A program made the position numbers and the translations under genes. From Nocardia brasiliensis IFM 10847 (GTDB lineage: Bacteria > Actinomycetota > Actinomycetes > Mycobacteriales > Mycobacteriaceae), in the NCBI RefSeq assembly GCF_000710915.1, contig NZ_BAUA01000077.1, positions 48,592 to 112,591 on the forward strand: a stretch of DNA of 64,000 nucleotides, read 5' to 3'. How positions within the stretch are numbered: the stretch's first letter is position 1; each line of letters opens with the position of its first letter. Shown here piece by piece: positions 43,177-51,510 of the stretch. The notes under the pieces were generated by a model that saw nothing but the letters and a program-made list of their open reading frames with translations, searched no databases and was not told where the DNA came from.

Positions 43177-44334
43177 ATGAGCTCGAAAAATGGGGGATTC
43201 TCCGTGCGCGGCGTGCGGCAGTGGCTGGAAGCTCCGGCCGCGAGCGTCGCCGAACGCGGCGGCAAGTTGAACGTGCTGCGGGGAGCCGTGGCCCGGGTCA
43301 CCACCCCGTTGCTGCCGGACGACTACCTGCACCTGGCCAACCCGCTGTGGTCGGCGCGCGAGCTGCGCGGCCGCATCGTGGACGTGCGCAAGGAAACCGC
43401 CGACTCGGCCACCCTGGTGATCAAGCCGGGCTGGGGCTTCGACTTCAAATACGAACCCGGTCAGTACATCGGCATCGGCGTGCTCGTCGACGGTCGCTGG
43501 CACTGGCGCTCCTACTCGCTGACCTGCCCGCCGAACTGGTCGGATCCGGGCGTCGGCGGCAAGCGCGTCATCTCGATCGCGGTCAAGGCGATGCCGGAGG
43601 GGTTCCTGTCCAGCCACCTGGTCAGCGGCGTCCCGGTCGGCACCGTGGTGCGCCTGGCCGCGCCGCAGGGCGGTTTCGTGCTGCCCTACCCGCCGCCGGA
43701 GCGGGTGTTGTTCCTCACCGCGGGCAGCGGCATCACCCCGGTCATGGCGATGCTGCGGGCGATGGACCGGCGCGATCTGGTCACCGACGTGGTGCACCTG
43801 CACTCCGCGCGCACCGCGCAGGACGTGATGTTCGGCGCCGAGCTGCGCGATCTGCACGACAGGCACCCGAGCTTCACCTCCCACCTGCACCTCACCGGCG
43901 AGCAGGGCAAGTTCGCCCTGGCCGATCTGGACACGAAGTTCCCCGACTGGCGCGAGCGCCAGACCTGGGCCTGCGGCCCGGCCGCGATGCTCGACGAGAT
44001 CGAGCACCACTGGCGCGACGCCGGTCTGGCCGATCAGTTGCACGTCGAGCGGTTCGAGATCGAGCGCTCCGCGGTGGGCGAGGGCGGCACGGTCAGTTTC
44101 GGCAAGACCGGGCGGACGGTCGAGGTGGACGGCGCGACCAGCCTGCTGGAAGCGGGCGAGTCGGCCGGCGTGCAGATGCCGTTCGGCTGCCGGATGGGCA
44201 TCTGCCAAACCTGTGTCGTGACACTGAGTTCCGGCTACGTGCGCGATCTGCGCAACGGCGACGAGCATCGCGAAGGCGACAAGGTGCAGACCTGCGTCTC
44301 CGCCGCGGCGGGGGACTGCACGCTCGACGTCTGA
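43177..44334 (+). CDS. Ferredoxin reductase partner of the DesA3 desaturase
   Basis: 385 residues. Domains in order: FAD-binding barrel (YEPGQYIGIGVLVDGRWHWRSYSL), NAD(P)H-binding domain (LFLTAGSGITPVMAML, WACGPAAML) and a C-terminal plant-type [2Fe-2S] ferredoxin (PFGCRMGICQTC, later VQTCVS). The M. tuberculosis homologue Rv3230c supplies electrons to the stearoyl-CoA desaturase DesA3. The adjacent downstream gene is such a desaturase, so the same role is expected at the membrane's cytoplasmic face. Confidence 0.94.
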   Translation: MSSKNGGFSVRGVRQWLEAPAASVAERGGKLNVLRGAVARVTTPLLPDDYLHLANPLWSARELRGRIVDVRKETADSATLVIKPGWGFDFKYEPGQYIGIGVLVDGRWHWRSYSLTCPPNWSDPGVGGKRVISIAVKAMPEGFLSSHLVSGVPVGTVVRLAAPQGGFVLPYPPPERVLFLTAGSGITPVMAMLRAMDRRDLVTDVVHLHSARTAQDVMFGAELRDLHDRHPSFTSHLHLTGEQGKFALADLDTKFPDWRERQTWACGPAAMLDEIEHHWRDAGLADQLHVERFEIERSAVGEGGTVSFGKTGRTVEVDGATSLLEAGESAGVQMPFGCRMGICQTCVVTLSSGYVRDLRNGDEHREGDKVQTCVSAAAGDCTLDV

Positions 44335-44439
44335 ACGACGCGGCGGCGCGCCGGGCCACGCGGCCCGGCGACGACGACGCGGCAGCACGAGGGCCCCTTG
44401 GGTACCCTCGAAGCAAATCGAGTAGGGAAAGGAACCCCG

Positions 44440-45879
44440 GTGGCCATCACCGATATTCAGGCGTTCGCCCATCTCACGGCGGCCGACATCGAGACACTGG
44501 GGCAGGAACTCGATTCGATCCGGCGTTCGGTGGAGCAGTCGCGTGGCGCACGTGACGCCAAGTACATCCGGCGGACCATCGCCGCGCAGCGCGGCCTCGA
44601 GGTCGCCGGGCGCGCGGTGCTGTTCGGCAGCCGCAACCGGTGGGCCTGGCTCACCGGCACCGCGTTGCTGTCGGTCGCCAAGATCATCGAGAACATGGAG
44701 CTCGGGCACAACGTCAGCCACGGGCAATGGGACTGGATGAACGATCCGGAGATCCACTCCAGCTCCTGGGAGTGGGATATGACGGGGCCCTCGTCGCAGT
44801 GGCGGCGGGCGCACAACTACTCCCACCACACCTATACCAACGTGCTCGGCAAGGACGAGGACCTCGGCTTCGGCATCCTGCGGATGACCCGCGACGAGCC
44901 GTGGAAGCCGATCCACCTGGTGCAGCCGGTGGCGAACCTGGTGCTCGCGGCCACCTTCGAGTGGGGTATCGCGCTGCACGACTGGAGCATCGAGAAGGAA
45001 CTGGCCGACACCCCGCGCTGGGAACTGATGTCCCCGCCGAACCGGGAGTTCGGCCGTAAGATCGCCCGCCAGGTGACCAAGGACTTCCTGCTCTACCCGG
45101 CGCTCACCGGCCCGGCGTTCAAGTCGACCCTGAAGGCGAACGCGACCGCGAATCTGATCCGCAACCTGTGGGCCTACGCCGTGATCTTCTGCGGCCACTT
45201 CCCCGACGGTGCCGAGAAGTTCACCATCGAACAGCTCGAGGGCGAGACCAGCGGCGAATGGTATCTGCGGCAGATGCTCGGCAGCGCCAATTTCAAGGCG
45301 GGTCCCGCCATGGCGTTCATGAGCGGCAACCTCTGCTACCAGATCGAACACCACCTGTTCCCGGACCTGCCGAGCAATCGGTACCCGGAGATCGCGGTGC
45401 GGGTGCGCGAACTGTGCGACAAGTACGACCTGCCGTACACCACCGGCTCGCTCGGCAAGCAGTACCTGCTCGCCTTCCGCACCATCCACAAGCTGGCCCT
45501 GCCGGACCGCTTCCTGAAGGCCACCTCCGACAACGCGCCCGAGACGTCCTCGGAACGCAAGTTCGCGGGCATCACGCTGCCGTCGCTGCCCAGCGCGGAG
45601 ACAGCGCACTGGCTCGGCGTCGACCCGGAAACCGGGCAGCGCCGCGGCCTGCGCTCGGCCCTGCGCGAGGCCAAGGTGGTGCTGAAGGAGAAGGCCCAGC
45701 AGGAGAAGGAGATGCTGCGCGAGGCCAAGCGCGCACTCAAGGAGAAGGCCGAGCACGAAAAGGTGGTGCTGCGCGAGGCCACCCAGGCCCTGCAGGACCG
45801 GGCCCGCCAGGAGCAGGCTTCGCTGCGCCGAAAGGCCGTGCGCGAGCGGGCTCTGTGGCGACTGCGGCGCAGCCGCTAG
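44440..45879 (+). CDS. desA3: DesA3-like membrane fatty acid desaturase with 4 x 18-residue helical tail
   Basis: 479 residues from GTG (AAGGA seven bases upstream). Diiron His boxes: HNVSH (H90/H94), HNYSHH (H125, H129, H130) and QIEHHLFPD. Membrane helices lie between them. It introduces a cis double bond into acyl-CoA, probably at Delta-9, using the upstream reductase. Residues 408-479 are four exact-length 18-residue units beginning LREAK/LREAT/LRRKA (for example LREAKVVLKEKAQQEKEM), a long charged helix not present in the neighbouring paralogue. Confidence 0.93.
   Translation: MAITDIQAFAHLTAADIETLGQELDSIRRSVEQSRGARDAKYIRRTIAAQRGLEVAGRAVLFGSRNRWAWLTGTALLSVAKIIENMELGHNVSHGQWDWMNDPEIHSSSWEWDMTGPSSQWRRAHNYSHHTYTNVLGKDEDLGFGILRMTRDEPWKPIHLVQPVANLVLAATFEWGIALHDWSIEKELADTPRWELMSPPNREFGRKIARQVTKDFLLYPALTGPAFKSTLKANATANLIRNLWAYAVIFCGHFPDGAEKFTIEQLEGETSGEWYLRQMLGSANFKAGPAMAFMSGNLCYQIEHHLFPDLPSNRYPEIAVRVRELCDKYDLPYTTGSLGKQYLLAFRTIHKLALPDRFLKATSDNAPETSSERKFAGITLPSLPSAETAHWLGVDPETGQRRGLRSALREAKVVLKEKAQQEKEMLREAKRALKEKAEHEKVVLREATQALQDRARQEQASLRRKAVRERALWRLRRSR
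45661..45876 (+). repeat. Tandem 54-base coding repeat (4 copies)
   Basis: Four consecutive 54-base units (45661, 45715, 45769, 45823) encode the C-terminal tail of the first desaturase and end exactly at its stop. Units 1-3 share LREA-x-x-x-L-x-x-x-A-x-x-E; unit 4 is more basic. The repeats are diverged at DNA level, so this is an old duplication. Confidence 0.85.
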
Positions 45880-45890
45880 CCGAGCCGCGA

Positions 45891-45918
45891 CACCGGTACC
45901 CGCATCCGGGTACCGGTG
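45891..45918 (+). terminator. Terminator hairpin after first desaturase gene
   Basis: A perfect 12-base stem (CACCGGTACCCG / CGGGTACCGGTG) with loop CATC starts 12 bases past the stop. No T-run follows. Confidence 0.75.
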
Positions 45919-46126
45919 CGCACTCCGCCTGCCGGGGAGACGAAGCGCACAGCTTGCGCGCAGCGGGTTCGCGGGGGCAGAATCGACCGTCCGCGTGACT
46001 GTCGGCCGTGCTGGAAGGCTGTGCGGGAGAAGGCTTTACGCCGTACCGCGGACGCCGTTCAACTACCATCTTCCGCCCGTGTTCGCAATGCGGGATTTGC
46101 CACACCCGCACGACGCAGCTCGCAAC

Positions 46127-46155
46127 CTACGGTCACGTAACTTACGGTACTGTAA
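46127..46155 (+). promoter_or_regulatory. Tandem palindromic operator overlapping the promoter of the second desaturase
   Basis: Two palindrome-like elements sit one base apart: CTACGGTCACGTAA (46127-46140; TACG-n4-CGTA) and TTACGGTACTGTAA (46142-46155; 12 of 14 positions symmetric). The second ends five bases before the ATG. TACTGT inside it could be a -10, giving a leaderless message. This looks like a TetR-type repression site. Confidence 0.6.
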
Positions 46156-46160
46156 CCGCC

Positions 46161-47417
46161 ATGGCGATCTCGGATGTCAAGGAATACGCACACCTCACCG
46201 AGGCCGACGTGGAAGCACTCGGCGCGGAGTTCGACGCGATTCGTCGCGATATCGAGGAATCGCGCGGTGCGCGCGACGCGAACTACATCCGTAACGTCAT
46301 CCGGCTCCAGCGCGCGCTCGAGATCGGCGGCCGCGGCGTGTTGTTCGCCAGCTTCCTACCGCCCGCCTGGATCGCCGGCGTCGCCATGCTCAGCACCGCC
46401 AAGATCATCGAGAACATGGAGATCGGGCACAACACCATGCACGGGCAGTGGGACTGGATGAACGATCCGGAGATCCACTCCAGCTCCTGGGAATGGGACA
46501 ACGCGGGCGCGGCCAAGCACTGGAAGCACACGCACAACTACCTGCACCACAAGTACACCAACGTGCTCGGCATGGACGACGACATCGGCTACGGCCTGCT
46601 GCGCGTCACCCGCGACCAGCGGTGGAAGCCGTTCAACCTGGGCAACCCGATCTACAACCTGGTGCTGCAGTTGCTGTTCGAATACGGCGTCTCGATCCAG
46701 CACATGGAGCTGGGCAAGCTGGCCGCGGGCCGGTTCAAGCCGGGCACGCCCGAGCGCGCCGAGTTCGACCGCAAGCGCACCGAGGCGCTGACCAAGATGG
46801 GCAAGCAGATCCTCAAGGACTACGTGATCTTCCCCGCCCTCACCGGCCCGGCCTTCCTCAGCACGCTCACCGCCAACCTGGCCGCCAACGCCATCCGCAA
46901 CGTGTGGTCCAACGCCGTGATCTTCTGCGGTCACTTCCCCGACGGCGCGGAGAAGTTCACCAAAGCCGATATCGACAACGAGACCAAGGGTCAGTGGTAC
47001 CTGCGGCAGATGCTCGGCAGCGCCAATATCTCCGGCGGTCCGCTCACCCACTTCATGACGGGCAACCTGAGCCACCAGATCGAACACCACCTTTTCCCCG
47101 ATCTGCCGAGCAACCGGTACGCCGAGATCGCAGTCCGGGTCCGGGAGCTCGCCGAAAAGTACGACCTGCCCTACACCACCGGCTCGCTGCCGGTGCAGTA
47201 CTTCAAGGCTTGGCGCACCATCCTCAAGCTCTCGCTGCCGAACAAGTACCTGCGCGACACCGCCGACGATGCGCCGGAGACGGCCTCGGAACGCAAGTTC
47301 GCGGGCAACACCGTCGCCACCATCGACCCGGTCACCGGCAAGCGGCGCGGCCTGCGCACCGCCCTGGCCGCCGGACGCCGCCGCCTGAACCGCCGCACCC
47401 CCGCGTACGCGGGCTGA
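46161..47417 (+). CDS. DesA3-like membrane fatty acid desaturase, second paralogue
   Basis: 418 residues. The sequence closely tracks the first desaturase (VKEYAHLTEADVEALGAEF, IIENMEIGHNTMHGQWDWMN, HNYLHHKYTNVLGMDDDIGYG, QIEHHLFPDLPSNRY) with all three His boxes. It lacks the helical repeat tail, ending in a short basic stretch. It probably shares the ferredoxin reductase encoded three genes upstream. No ribosome site precedes the ATG; the promoter elements abut it, suggesting leaderless translation and separate control from the first desaturase. Confidence 0.93.
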   Translation: MAISDVKEYAHLTEADVEALGAEFDAIRRDIEESRGARDANYIRNVIRLQRALEIGGRGVLFASFLPPAWIAGVAMLSTAKIIENMEIGHNTMHGQWDWMNDPEIHSSSWEWDNAGAAKHWKHTHNYLHHKYTNVLGMDDDIGYGLLRVTRDQRWKPFNLGNPIYNLVLQLLFEYGVSIQHMELGKLAAGRFKPGTPERAEFDRKRTEALTKMGKQILKDYVIFPALTGPAFLSTLTANLAANAIRNVWSNAVIFCGHFPDGAEKFTKADIDNETKGQWYLRQMLGSANISGGPLTHFMTGNLSHQIEHHLFPDLPSNRYAEIAVRVRELAEKYDLPYTTGSLPVQYFKAWRTILKLSLPNKYLRDTADDAPETASERKFAGNTVATIDPVTGKRRGLRTALAAGRRRLNRRTPAYAG

Positions 47418-47534
47418 CCCGCCTCTCCCGCACCCTTCTCGTCTTCGCGCACCCGTTTCCGCATGGCGCAGCGGTACGCGAACACGGAAAGGGTGCGTGT
47501 TCGTTGCGGGGTCTGCGGCTGGTTGACTGAGCGC

Positions 47535-48170
47535 GTGGGTGCTGACGGTCTGAGTGTTTACGACGCGATCCGGTTGCGGCGCGACGTGCGGGCGGAGTTC
47601 ACCGGCGAGGTGCTCGACGACAGCACGCTGTGGCGGCTGCTGGAAGCCGCGCATCGAGCGCCCAGCGTCGGGAATTCGCAGCCCTGGGATTTCGTGGTGG
47701 TGCGGGACCCGGCCACGCTGCGCGCCTTCGCCGCGCACGTGGCGGACAAGCGCGTCGAGTTCCGCGACGCGCTCCCGCCGGAGCGGGCCGCGACCTTCGA
47801 ACCGATCAAGATCGAGGGGATCGTCGAGAGCGGCACCGGGATCGTGGTGACCTACGATCCCGGCCGCGGCGGCCCACAGGTGCTCGGCCGGGCCACCGTC
47901 CCCGAAACCGGCGTCTTCTCCGCGGTGCTCGCGATCCAGAATCTCTGGCTCGCCGCGACCGCCGAGGGCATCGGGGTCGGCTGGGTGTCGTTCTACGCGC
48001 CCGAATTCCTCACCGAACTCGTCGGGCTGCCCCCGGGCGTGCATCCGGTCGCGTGGCTGTGCGCCGGACCGGTGCACAGCTTCCAGCAGATCCCCGATCT
48101 GGAACGCTTCGGCTGGCGCACCGGGCGCCCGCTGGCCGACGCCGTGCATCACGAGGTCTACCGGAAGTAG
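47535..48170 (+). CDS. bluB: 5,6-dimethylbenzimidazole synthase BluB
   Basis: 211 residues from GTG. BluB hallmarks: YDAIRLRRDVRAEF, LLEAAHRAPSVGNSQPWDF, and GVGWVSFYAPEFLTELVGLP. The enzyme destroys bound reduced FMN with oxygen to release dimethylbenzimidazole, the lower ligand of vitamin B12. An earlier ATG at 47463 would add a CxxC-containing lead not seen in the family. No other cobalamin gene or B12 riboswitch is visible nearby. A general nitroreductase is the alternative, but the SVG-x-x-QPW loop favours BluB. Confidence 0.88.
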   Translation: MGADGLSVYDAIRLRRDVRAEFTGEVLDDSTLWRLLEAAHRAPSVGNSQPWDFVVVRDPATLRAFAAHVADKRVEFRDALPPERAATFEPIKIEGIVESGTGIVVTYDPGRGGPQVLGRATVPETGVFSAVLAIQNLWLAATAEGIGVGWVSFYAPEFLTELVGLPPGVHPVAWLCAGPVHSFQQIPDLERFGWRTGRPLADAVHHEVYRK

Positions 48171-48180
48171 TTCGCTGTAT

Positions 48181-48194
48181 TGCATTTTGATGCA
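48181..48194. promoter_or_regulatory. Palindrome downstream of bluB
   Basis: TGCAT-TTTG-ATGCA is a perfect five-base inverted repeat in a short AT-rich patch, 11 bases past the bluB stop and ~175 before the next gene. It may be an operator or promoter element for the small gene downstream. Confidence 0.3.
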
Positions 48195-48369
48195 CAATCC
48201 GGCGCGTCGTGCGGCGTGTCTCAGTGCGTCCGCGCAGAATGTCTGCGTCCCCGCGCCACGACCGGAGGCATGGGGGTCGGGGTCGTGGGGTTCAGCTGCT
48301 CATCAATTGGGTACGTCTTTGAACGCACCCATCTCGGATGCAGCGTTCTTTCGGCTCAGGAGGTTTGCC

Positions 48370-48612
48370 ATGGCCAATGTCGACGCCGTCCGGCTGTCGA
48401 ACGAGCTTGGCATCGATCTGGCACACGCAATGCTGCGCCTGCGCAGGGAGGGCCGCCCCGGCGAGTCCAATCACGACACGTGCCTGCGGATCCTCGCCGA
48501 CGAGGGCCGCAAACCGCAGACCCCGAAGCGCGAGCCCCACGTGTTCCGGACGCGCCCTGCGGCGGACGGCACGTTGCCGCTACTACCACCCACCCGCGCC
48601 CGGTACCGCTGA
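48370..48612 (+). CDS. Small uncharacterised protein
   Basis: 80 residues with a strong AGGAGG seven bases before the ATG, which supports translation. The first half is helical (VDAVRLSNELGIDLAHAMLRLRREG), and the second half is basic and Pro-rich (KPQTPKREPHVFRTRPA). There are no membrane segments and one cysteine. I do not recognise the family. It is alone between bluB and the convergent acetyltransferase. Confidence 0.7.
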   Translation: MANVDAVRLSNELGIDLAHAMLRLRREGRPGESNHDTCLRILADEGRKPQTPKREPHVFRTRPAADGTLPLLPPTRARYR

Positions 48613-48654
48613 CCCCGGCCTGAAAGCGCACTGCGCCAGGTGAGCCCTGGGTGC

Positions 48655-49140
48655 TCACCAGCGCAGCACGACCTCGTGCTCGTTGTCCAGGATCCGTCCT
48701 GTCGGCACGAAACCCAGCGTCCGATAGAACCCCGCGGGACTGCCCGGGCCGGTCGCGTAGCTGGTGTACAGCTCGCGCGTGCCCCGCGCCGTCAAGCGGT
48801 CGACGAGCGCGCCCAGCGCCGCCCGCCCGATCCCGCGCCCCTGCACCGGACCCGCGACCATGAAGCGCCACAGGAACACACCGCGCAGGTCGGGGTGGTC
48901 CTCGTCCAGCCCGAGATGCACCATCAGGAATCCGGCGGGTGCGTCGCCGGCGTAGACGGCGCGAAACCACAGGCAGTCCGAAAAGTGGGCCTCGGCAATG
49001 GATATGCCGTTGTCGATCACCATGGGACGCTGCTGCGCGCTCAGCGTCTCGCTCAAACTGCATACCGCGTAAAGGTTCTCGCGGTCGATACGGCGCAGCT
49101 CGATGCGCCGCGGCGCGGCGGCCCCGGTCGATTCGGTCAT
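48655..49140 (-). CDS. GNAT-family N-acetyltransferase
   Basis: 161 residues. Motif A for acetyl-CoA is FMVAGPVQGRGIGRAALGALVDRL, here cited as the key VQGRGIGRAAL, followed by LYTSYATGPGSPAGFYRTLGFV. The N-terminus IELRRIDRENLYAVCSL is typical. The SpeG/diamine-type look (DHPDLRGVFLWRFMV) suggests a polyamine or small amine substrate, without proof. Confidence 0.88.
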   Translation of the reverse strand: MTESTGAAAPRRIELRRIDRENLYAVCSLSETLSAQQRPMVIDNGISIAEAHFSDCLWFRAVYAGDAPAGFLMVHLGLDEDHPDLRGVFLWRFMVAGPVQGRGIGRAALGALVDRLTARGTRELYTSYATGPGSPAGFYRTLGFVPTGRILDNEHEVVLRW

Positions 49141-49186
49141 ACGCCTTGGTACTGCGCCGACCGGGGCCCGTTCAACGGATTTTCGG

Positions 49187-50479
49187 TCAGACCCGTTCCA
49201 GCACGGCCGAGGCGCCGATGCCGCCCGCCGCGCAGATGCCGAGCAGCGCGGCGTTCTTGCCGGTGCGGGCCAGTTCGTTCGCCATCGTGGTCACCATCCG
49301 CGCGCCGGTGGCGCCGAACGGGTGACCGAGCGACACCGACCCGCCGTGCACATTGAGCTTGTCGATATCGACCTCGCCGACGGCGGTGTCCCGGTCGAGC
49401 CGCGTCTTGGCCCACTCGGCGCTGGCCAGCGCCGACAGCACCGAGAGCGTCTGCGCCGCGAAGGCTTCGTGGATGTCGACGAAATCGATGTCGCCCAGCG
49501 ACATTCCGGCCTTGTCCAGTGCCCGCGGCATGGAGATCGCCGGGCCGATCAGCACCTGATCGGTGGGGTCGACGCTGACGTAGCTCCAGGAACGGAAGGC
49601 GGCAAGCGGCCGGTAACCGAGCGCGGCGGCCTTCTCCTCGCTCATCAGCAGCACGGCGGACGCGCCGTCGGTGAGCGGGCTGGCGTTGCCCGCGGTCACC
49701 GTGCCGTTTTCGGCGAAAACCGGCTTCAGTTTCGACAGTTTTTCGATGCTGGTGTTGCCGCGGACCAGTCCGTCGCGGTCGATCTCGACGCCCTCGGGCG
49801 TGCGGACCCGTAGCACCTCGTCGTCGAAGCGGCCCGATTCGATCGCGGCGGCGGCCCGATGATGCGAGCGGGCGGCGAACTCGTCCTGGTCGGCCCGGCT
49901 GATGCCGTGGATCCGGGCCATCTTCTCGGCCGACTCCCCCATCACCTCGCCGGTGGTGCGTTCGGCGATCTTCGGCCGGCTCGGCAGGATGTCGGTGAAC
50001 GGCGCGAGCTGGCGCAGCGCGGTGAGGTAGTCCTTCGGCTTCGGCTTGCCCAGCGCCAGCGGCGCCGCCGCGTGCACCACCGACTGCGGCAGCTTCACCT
50101 CGGCGTTGGAGGTGGAATCGCTGCCGCCGGCGATCATGATGTCGTATTCGCCGCGCTCGATCGCGGCCGCGGCGGAGGTGACCGCCTGCAGGCCGGACGC
50201 GCAGGCCCTGGTCACGGTGTGGCCCTCGCAGCCGGGGTCGAGGGCGAGGTCCAAGGCGATCTCACGGGCGATGTTCGGTGCCGCGCTGGGCAGGATGACC
50301 CCGCCCCAGACGATGGCCTCTACCTGGGCGCCGGGCAGCCCGGTGCGCTCCAGCAGGCCCCGGACCGCGGCATCGGCGAGCGCGATGGAATCCATCCGGG
50401 TGTATCCGGTGAACGCACGCACGAACGGCGTGCGCGCACCGGACACGATAACGGCACGGCGAGCAGCCTTGGTGGCCAT
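49187..50479 (-). CDS. Acetyl-CoA acyltransferase (thiolase, FadI/FadA-like)
   Basis: 430 residues. The acylated Cys is in TRACASGLQAV, the second catalytic Cys in GICAAGGIGAS, and the His residues in HEAFAAQ and HPFGATG. It cleaves 3-ketoacyl-CoA in beta-oxidation. AAAGGA stands before the ATG at 50479. A perfect 20-base palindrome lies 33-52 bases upstream, overlapping the expected promoter, so expression is probably repressed by a TetR-type protein that is not encoded beside it. Confidence 0.93.
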   Translation of the reverse strand: MATKAARRAVIVSGARTPFVRAFTGYTRMDSIALADAAVRGLLERTGLPGAQVEAIVWGGVILPSAAPNIAREIALDLALDPGCEGHTVTRACASGLQAVTSAAAAIERGEYDIMIAGGSDSTSNAEVKLPQSVVHAAAPLALGKPKPKDYLTALRQLAPFTDILPSRPKIAERTTGEVMGESAEKMARIHGISRADQDEFAARSHHRAAAAIESGRFDDEVLRVRTPEGVEIDRDGLVRGNTSIEKLSKLKPVFAENGTVTAGNASPLTDGASAVLLMSEEKAAALGYRPLAAFRSWSYVSVDPTDQVLIGPAISMPRALDKAGMSLGDIDFVDIHEAFAAQTLSVLSALASAEWAKTRLDRDTAVGEVDIDKLNVHGGSVSLGHPFGATGARMVTTMANELARTGKNAALLGICAAGGIGASAVLERV

Positions 50480-50511
50480 GCGATTTCCTTTCGAGAGATC
50501 TATGGCCACCA

Positions 50512-50531
50512 AACTTACTCCTAAGTAAGTT
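50512..50531. promoter_or_regulatory. Perfect operator palindrome upstream of the thiolase gene
   Basis: AACTTACT-CCTA-AGTAAGTT: two perfect 8-base arms with a 4-base spacer. The site is 33-52 bases before the thiolase ATG, overlapping or just downstream of a promoter. Size and symmetry are typical of TetR-family fatty-acid repressors. Confidence 0.72.
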
Positions 50532-50801
50532 CACCGTCGACCCCCTTCGCCGACGGTGACCCGTGCGCAGCAGCGGCGATCCCCTCCACCGTCGCTGAAA
50601 CCCGGTCTGCCACGCGCCGTTGCGCAACAGACCGGAGGCGCCCGTTCCGACGAACGCCCCTGCTCGTCCCGGAACACTCCGCAAGACCGATGTCGGCTGA
50701 AACTCGGCGCGTCAGAACAGTAGCAATATTTCCACTGATTTTTCAAACCTTTTCTATTAGTTTGCTTTCTGACCGGGTCGGGCTCTACTCTGAAGCTCAC
50801 T
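50532..50801 (+). promoter_or_regulatory. Upstream region and promoter of the XRE gene
   Basis: The divergent gap has no gene. Its right end (50700-50800) is unusually AT-rich for the window. A promoter TTGCTT-n18-TACTCT (50762-50791) would start transcription at about 50798, three or four bases before the ATG, so the XRE message may be leaderless; no ribosome site is seen. Confidence 0.5.
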
Positions 50802-51509
50802 ATGCATAGCCCTTCGGAGCTGTCGCGGCGCCAGAAGCGATTCGGCCGAATCATCAAGGAGCGCCGGGACGAGCTCGGCCTCACGCAGTTACAGATCGGC
50901 GACCTCGGGGGACCTTCGGCACCGACGATTCGCAAGATCGAAGACGGCGACGCCGCGATCAGCACGACCACGCTGAACAAACTCGATGCGCCGTTGCGCT
51001 GGCTCCCGGGGAGCGCCGCGCGCACCTACGCGGGCGGCACCCCGGCCGCGGACGAGCCCGCACCCGCCGCGCGGCAGCCCGGCGAGTCCGTCGTGGCCGG
51101 GCCCGACTCGATCCGCTTCGAACTCGCCGACCTCACCGGTCTGCTCGCCGCCGCGGGCCGGCTCAACGACGCGGTCGAACACGGCCGGACCACCCACCCG
51201 CAGGTGGTCGCCGCGATCAGCGAACTCAACCAGGTGGTCTCCAAGCTGTCGGCGCGTTACGCGACCGCCATGCTGGAACGCAACGGCGGTCCGGGCAGGC
51301 AGCTGCATCCGCTCGTCGAGATGGCCTTCGCGCACCTGCTCGAGGTGCCCGCGGAGACCAGCGACACCACCGAACTTCACGAACGGCGATACCGGCGCTG
51401 GCTGGCCGGACGATCAGAGGACGTCGATGCTGCGACAGAAGCACAGTTCCGGGCACGCTGGCTGGCGGCCAACGTGGACACGACCGCGAGTCGAAACGGC
51501 GGGTACTGA
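50802..51509 (+). CDS. XRE-like helix-turn-helix protein
   Basis: 235 residues. The N-terminal HTH (RFGRIIKERRDELGLTQLQI, PTIRKIEDGDAAISTTTLNK) is followed by a linker rich in Ala/Pro and a helical C-terminal domain (FELADLTGLLAAAGRLNDAV, ISELNQVVSKLSARYATAML). It is followed after one base by an EspR-like HTH gene and then an ImmA/IrrE-like peptidase gene. The group is accessory relative to M. tuberculosis. It is likely the regulator of the group. Confidence 0.8.
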   Translation: MHSPSELSRRQKRFGRIIKERRDELGLTQLQIGDLGGPSAPTIRKIEDGDAAISTTTLNKLDAPLRWLPGSAARTYAGGTPAADEPAPAARQPGESVVAGPDSIRFELADLTGLLAAAGRLNDAVEHGRTTHPQVVAAISELNQVVSKLSARYATAMLERNGGPGRQLHPLVEMAFAHLLEVPAETSDTTELHERRYRRWLAGRSEDVDAATEAQFRARWLAANVDTTASRNGGY

Positions 51510-51510
51510 G

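Noticed and set aside
43072..45756. 894-residue minus-strand open frame across the ferredoxin reductase and desaturase
   Set aside because: Antisense shadow; no recognisable protein features.
47418..47534. Cobalamin riboswitch ahead of bluB
   Set aside because: The gap is only 117 bases and no B12-box-like sequence or required helices were seen.
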